Shown here piece after piece: positions 57,801 to 64,000 of a DNA stretch of 64,000 nucleotides. Source of the stretch: Bubalus kerabau (lineage: Eukaryota > Chordata > Mammalia > Artiodactyla > Bovidae). The notes under the pieces are model-generated. The model was not told the origin of the DNA and did no database searches. It worked only from the letters and a program-made list of their open reading frames with translations. Where the stretch lies: NCBI RefSeq assembly GCF_029407905.1, contig NC_073628.1, positions 87,726,501 through 87,790,500 of the forward strand, written 5' to 3'. Each line of letters starts with the position of its first letter. Position 1 is the stretch's first letter. The position numbers and the translations under genes were made by a program.

Positions 57801-60800
57801 GGGCATCTTGTCACAGGCACGGCAGAGCGCCTGTATTTCTCGCAGAACCCTTATGTCACGTGTATTGCACTGTTACAAGTAGCCATTCCCAAGTGACCAA
57901 ATTCTAGAGAACTACAGTGAAAGTAATACTTGGAGACGCCATACCCTGAGTTCTTAATTTGTACGTCTTCAAGCCACAAAATCAAAGTACTGAGGGAAGA
58001 TGTAAGACTTGCATCGTTTCTGCCTTCCTTCAAATACATTTTTATTCGATTCCCATTCTTTTGCGATTAAACTCTGTTCTTTACGGCCACCAAGAAAAGT
58101 AGAAACTTCAAGAAGTTGAAAATCTTCTTGAGGAGGCAAGACTTACAAGTAAAAAGTTGAATAACAGGGCAGAAAATGGTTTACGAATGTAGAAAACTGC
58201 GGAGTGAGGAAGTTAGTACCCTTGTAATTGTCAAGGAAATGTGTTTATTCTTTGCTAACTGAACTGAGACTGGCAAGCCTGTTGATAACCAACTTGGCAG
58301 GAGACCTTTCAACTGGGCAAAATGTGCTCTCACTTTGTTCCAGGTCAGATGGGTAAACCAAGTTGAAAGTATTGTTTAGGCAGTCAGACATACTGAATTA
58401 CTAATGAAGTAAAAAACAGGAGCACTCGGGATTCCTGAAGCTGAAATACTGTTGGAATATCCTATTAGAAACAGTGGTGATATTCTCTATTCTTTCCTCA
58501 ACCTTTCATGTGCCCATGAGATTGATAACTGAGGTCAAGGCCATTCTATGACAACCAGAGTGTTTTATTCCATGAAATGTATTCTATTTGTGCTTTTGCT
58601 GACTTCTGGATCTTTTAGTCTGTTGACAAAAGGCCAAATTTCAGTTGACTTGTTAAAAGATAGGGAGTTTATAAATATTCTTGATAAAGGAAATACACTC
58701 TTAAAAAAAAAAAAAACAGGTGGAAAGAAGTACATGCTTTGCCAACAAACTCAGGGGAAAAAATTGGAAAGAAATATTTGCATTCTCAGAGTTGTTTTTC
58801 ACCTACTAAAAGTTTAAGGAAAGTAACAGATCTCTGGATAAAAAGACAAAGTAATTAATAGTGTCAACATATTAAATAAGTTCATGAGAAAATTAGAACA
58901 TTAAGATTATCCACAAAAAGTTTAGAAACTCAGTGTAAAGTCACAACTCTAACAAAAGGCTTTACAAAAGGCACCTACAGGGAGAATAATAGCCCCGGAG
59001 ATGTGCAGGGGTGGACAATGATGCATGAAAAGTTATGAACATTGTTTTTTAGATATAAGAATCATCACTAGGATCCATTTTGAGGGCTGAGGACATGTAG
59101 ATTAAATAGAGATTTAAGAAAGCAAGTTTATAGACCCTTAGTTATTTAAAAGATTTTCTAAATTCATGAAAATGCATGAAATATTCATACACTGTCAATT
59201 AATAAAAACATTTCTAAAGTATTTATTGTGTTCAAGAAAGATACTCTGATGGGATACAGAAGACAACAAAAAAGCATGTGACACTTTCTCTCCTTAGGGT
59301 TTAAATTTAGTCGGGAAAGAAATGGCATACATGTGTAAAAATCAGAACCAATGGAAAAACTAAATAACAATATAATAAGATGTGAATGTCAGAGCTAAAT
59401 GTGATACTAAATTTTTATAACTGTCTTGTCCCTGGTCTCTGATTGCTGTTGCATTTTCTCTGCCCTTTTTTTATAGTAAAAAAAATTTTAGGTGACTTTT
59501 TTTGAAGGGTCTTAAACACTGTAAAAACGATACTTGTAATCATGTTTGGAAAGTCATCAGCATACAAATTGTAAATAAATAAGACTGATTTCAGAGGTAT
59601 CATAATACAGAGTGATAACTTTTTATTGGGCACCAATTGAAACCATAGAAGGTAAGTCACACTATAAAGCACCCTTTCAAGTAAGCCCCTCAAAGTAGGG
59701 ACTGTTTATACAACAAGCTTAGCAAATTAACAAGATCCAGAGCTACTTGACAGAGTTTGAGAGCCAATAATCTTTTTTTTCTCTCCCACAATGGAAAAAA
59801 AAGCAGAAAGTATATATAATCTCTAAACTATTAGAAAAATATAAAATTGCTTTCCTCTGGAGGAATCCTAGTCCTATACAGTTCCAGTTAATCCACACTT
59901 TTCTGGGAGTCCTGAAATTCAAAGTAATACCAGTCAATCTAACCACTTATGGTTCGACTTCTTGTCAGAGAAAAAGATGTATGTTTTACTAACGTGCATC
60001 TTGACTGATAACAATTTAACACTCTAAAACATTAACATACCAAATAAAATTTAATTTGATGAGCAACTCCATAAAGTTAATGTCTGATTTTTAAATATGA
60101 ACCACAGGTCGAATCTCCGGGGGAAAGAAAAAATCAGTGTTCTTATTACACTTCATGCAATAGGCCATGTTGAAAAGGTTATCTGTGAAATTAATTTTTG
60201 TATATTGACTTTTTATAAGCTTCAAGTATAATTGGAATTTTTTCTTAAAAAAATAGGGAAGCAAGCATTAATAATAAAAGAACAGGTACTCCAACATGTA
60301 ATGTTTTAAATATCAGAACTATAAAGTGTGACAAAATGTGGGTAGAAATTAACCTGGTTTTGAATCTAGAGGAAAAAATACACTACAATGAAGAAGTTGT
60401 TGAAGCTTCTGTTAAGCCCACTTTCAATATCATAGTACACATTAAACTCTGTTAGCTTATTTCGAACCTCTCTCTCCCTCTGTCTCTCTCATTCTCTTCT
60501 TGCTTTTAGAAATGAACAGGTTGAAATGGCATAAAGAGAAGACACAAGCACACCTGAGACGATGGTTAAAAAAAAAAAGCAAACTGCAACACTCACCACT
60601 ATAATGAAATGAAGGAGCATATTTCCTAAAGCATAGTTTATATACATACACATATATAAAATAATCCCTAGCACATTATATACCAAATCATTTCTTGGGC
60701 TATAGATTCTACAGTACTTGAATCTTAAATTCCTAAACTATGATAAGTCATAAATAGGAGATAATTTATCCTGATTCTTAGCCCTAATAACAGAAATGTT

Positions 60801-63206
60801 ATCAAAAACACTTGAGAAAAGATCCTTAGCAGATTCACACAGGGCGTTGGGAATAGACCCCCTATACTGGAAGCAGAGTGAACCTACAGCAGTAACTCAA
60901 ACCTGTTTGAGGTCTGTTAAATGGCAGAGAGGAACAAAAGATACAGCCTTCCCAGAACTGTTTTTCCTGTACAGCCAGTTTTCAGTTGCTTACTGTAAAT
61001 CAGGGCTTTTACATGACCACCATAAATCCAGACAGCATAATGGCTGAAGGAGGCTGATAGCTCAGGCTTGGTTGAGACCAAGACTGGCCACTTCAAAGAA
61101 CTTAGAAAGCAAGCAGAGTCACCCAACCCACACCCCTTTTCCTCTTTCTCTCTCTCTCTCCCTCCATCCCTGCATTAAATACATTATGCCTTATGCATAT
61201 ATGAGAGGAAAAAAGGCATGTAGTGACACTTTTTGTAGTTCACTTAGTGCTAAAATGCATTCATTATTCTATTGGTACGTGATCTCAGGTAGTGTTCCAA
61301 CCCCAGGTTGGCTGTCTTCCTTCCTACACAGAATGCCTTCCTGCCATCCACTGATGTGAGCTCAATCAGTTAAAAAGTACTTAAATACTATCCTAAACAA
61401 AATAAATTTGTATAGACAAGTCTACCACCCTTAAGAAAATCCACAGTTCCTCCAGAATCCAAATGTTAGAATTGTTCTATTGTTTTGGAAGTTATATTAA
61501 TTAAAAAATGCATTCATTTTATCTGTGGATTTTTTAGATTTAATTTTAAAAAGTAATCTGAAGAAACATGACTTTTCCAGATGAACAGATTCTGTTAAAG
61601 AAAGATTGAATGTGAACCCATGATATTCAGGCCCCATTTTTAAAATAACATAAATCTTTGAGTAGTGATTGTTCTCAAATTCTGTAAAATATATAGAGAG
61701 TGAGGTAATTTGTTTTTGTCAAAATTAAAGAATAAAAGTTCCAGATGTTTAAATGTTCTTGATTATATTCAGTTGCTCAAATTTGGGTGCAAATGAACTC
61801 AGAAAAAGTTAAGTAAGAGAGATTACCAGAATTGGCACCACATTCCTACTATATGACAAGTGGTGTGTTTCTGATCAAAAGACAGAAATTTCTGTCTGCA
61901 TCCCAAAACAAGGATCAATTTTTCCTTCTTTTTAGGCCTGCTCCACCCTCAAAAGCAGAACATTCTTGGACTTGAAATTGGCAGAAAGAAAATGATATCT
62001 CCAAATATTATTTACTGAGAACTGGCAAATACATAGGAGAAATATGGAGCTTCCCCCTTCATATTTAGGACTTCATTATACATAAAAGTCATTCTGAAGC
62101 CACTGGACAAAGATAGCATCTCATTTTTCATTCATGGCTAATAAGTGCATACAAACCCTATCAGAATAATATAAAATTGTCCTAATAAAACCCTTCCTTG
62201 TAAAGAAATTCTTATGAACTTAACACAAAAGTCTTGATACATACCGAATTCAAACTATTCCTGGTAATAAGAGCAGACAGAAGGTTAAATCTCACTCCAG
62301 AAATTTACTTCGCCCTTAGCGATAACATGCAACTCAGGAAGTTACTTCCCTTACAAAGAACTAGCATTTATGCTTAAGACTAAAATGATTATTTTTAAAG
62401 TACCCATTTTACAATGCAAATGTGTATCTAAATTAAACTCAGCAGAAAAAAAAAAAAAAGCATTTTGAGTTGAAGCTGCAGTAATGACTTTATGGGAGAC
62501 AATAGGAAAAGCGGTTCTTGAATATGAACTCAGAAACAGATTTCAAATTTCTTCTAGGTGTCGTAAAGATTTCCTTGTTCCTCTGACTCTATACCTTAAT
62601 GTTTTGGCACATGTTTAACTGAGAACCCATTGCTCTGAAATTGTTTTGGAAAACTAAGGCAGTTCAGTAAGATCATAGCAAAAGGAAAAAAAGAGGGTAA
62701 AAACCTGACAGCTGATCTACTTGCCAAACCATGCCTTAGCACTTGGAACGTGAAACAGATGCAGGAGCAGAGGCTTTGACTAAAGAAGAACAGCAACAAA
62801 AGTCTTTGTAACAAAGACACATGCACAGGAGAGCATTTTAGACATAGACAAATGACAGAGACAAGCAATCTAAGGAACAATAACCTTAGAAAGGAGAGGT
62901 GGGGTGTAAAAGGAACGTGAGAAGGCTGTGGCAGTGGAGAAGCATGATTGAAGAGAGGTGGAGAGAAGGAACAGTCCCCACAGGAAGTGTTTGGTACAGG
63001 CCTGGGTGGTGGAGATGGTGCTGGTGGAGGTGGGGACAGCAGAAATGTGAATACAACCAAGAGGTCAACATTTCTTCCTGGACTCTGCTGATCCTATGCC
63101 AGCATTATTTGTTAAATCATATTTTGCCCATTGTCCTTAAATAATGCTTTATGAAATATCTAGCCCCAAAATAAAGAGGATAGAATACACTTGGTATTTA
63201 ACTCAA
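57801..63206. other. Retroposon-poor intergenic DNA upstream of ZBTB18
   Basis: AT-rich unique sequence with short CT-rich runs (60464-60500, 61140-61168) and poly-A runs (58702-58717, 62446-62459). No gene, RNA or ruminant SINE was seen. Confidence 0.5.
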
Positions 63207-63216
63207 CAGACATTGA

Positions 63217-63426
63217 AAGAAGTTATTGTCACTCAGTCATGTCTGACTCTGTACGACCCCTTTGGACTGTAGCCCACCAGTTTCCTCTGTCCATGGGATT
63301 TCCCAGGCAGGAATACTGGAGTGGGTTGCCATTTCCTTCTCCATGGGATTTTCCCGACCCAGGGATTGAACCCAGGTCTCCTGTATTGCAGCCAGATTCT
63401 TTACCATCTGAGCCACCAGGGAAGCC
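63217..63426 (-). mobile_element. Bov-tA SINE
   Basis: Flanked by a perfect 10-bp duplication CAGACATTGA at 63207-63216 and 63427-63436. It marks the upstream end of the retroposon-free domain. Confidence 0.93.
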
Positions 63427-63455
63427 CAGACATTGAGTTGCCACAATCAAGGCAG

Positions 63456-63456
<1 letters not shown>

Positions 63457-63494
<38 letters not shown>
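63457..63494 (+). repeat. (TG)n microsatellite
   Basis: About 19 uninterrupted TG units. Confidence 0.95.
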
Positions 63495-63498
<4 letters not shown>

Positions 63499-64000
63499 CT
63501 CATGCACCCTCATGTGTATCTAGATCATTGGTTTGGTCTATTTTTCTGATGAGATACCTGCTTGGTATAAACCAACTTTTCTTAATACAGGGTTAGAACT
63601 TCATAGCACTCTCATTACATAGATTTAGGTTGATCTTATAAAAAATTGTGGGAGTGTACAGACATTTAATTGAGAAATGCAACCTATTCATTAACCTAAC
63701 TAATCATATTTCATTCACTCAACAGTCATAACATACATAGGACCTGGTATTGGGCATATCAGCCCAGACACAGCCCATATAAAACATCTGACCTGCATCA
63801 TAACCAGGTGCAGAAATTAGCAATGGAAAAAAAGAAGGTTGAATGACTTCAATAAAGAAAAAAATTCTCATGATCTAGGATACTGACTCTATTTTTGTTT
63901 ATTATCTTCCTTGACGAGAACACCTCCAGGATGAGAATTTCTATGACATTAATAACTGTACCTTTAAAGCACCTGAATGGCACATAATAAGAGTTCAAGA
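63495..64000. other. Intergenic to window end, nothing firmly recognised
   Basis: The last 50 bases have a MIR-like end (GCACCTGAATGGCACATAAT). Confidence 0.4.

Overview
The window is nuclear DNA of a bovid ruminant (cattle, buffalo, sheep or goat type). The evidence is the dense set of lineage-specific retroposons (Bov-tA, Bov-A2, BovB/RTE and an L1_BT-type L1) over ancient mammalian MIR, L2, MaLR and hAT relics. The species cannot be fixed from the sequence alone.

Only one protein-coding gene is supported: ZBTB18 (ZNF238, RP58), on the minus strand. Its main exon (50298-51880) holds the BTB domain and four C2H2 zinc fingers. A 13-nt first coding segment at 54241-54253 (M-C-P-K) is joined across a 2.36-kb intron to give the 531-residue isoform. 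The 522-residue isoform starts at the in-frame ATG at 51866. The 3' UTR runs to about 48190, where there is an AATAAA signal with a GU-rich downstream stretch. A CpG island at about 56.0-57.8 kb is the likely second, housekeeping-type promoter. It has a plausible noncoding-exon splice donor at 56624.

Layout: 1-18.3 kb is intergenic DNA with many nested SINEs and relics. 18.38-27.70 kb is a 5'-complete but inactivated L1 on the minus strand, bounded by a matching target-site duplication and containing four clear later SINEs. 27.7-36.1 kb is more SINE/BovB-rich intergenic DNA. 36.1-63.2 kb has no recognisable ruminant-lineage SINE, BovB or L1; it contains ZBTB18, its promoters, an orphan GC-rich island at 38.1-38.5 kb, and long AT-rich unique sequence. 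Ruminant SINEs return at 63.2 kb.

The most interesting points are regulatory: two E-box clusters flanking the MCPK exon, a CAGCTG array in the CpG island, a layered upstream-ATG arrangement that could set the ratio of the two ZBTB18 isoforms, a sharp GC boundary inside the coding exon, and the retroposon-free domain. No viral gene, CRISPR array, tRNA, rRNA or prokaryotic-type system was seen. Splicing, promoter and regulatory statements are inferences from sequence signals; no expression or conservation data were available.
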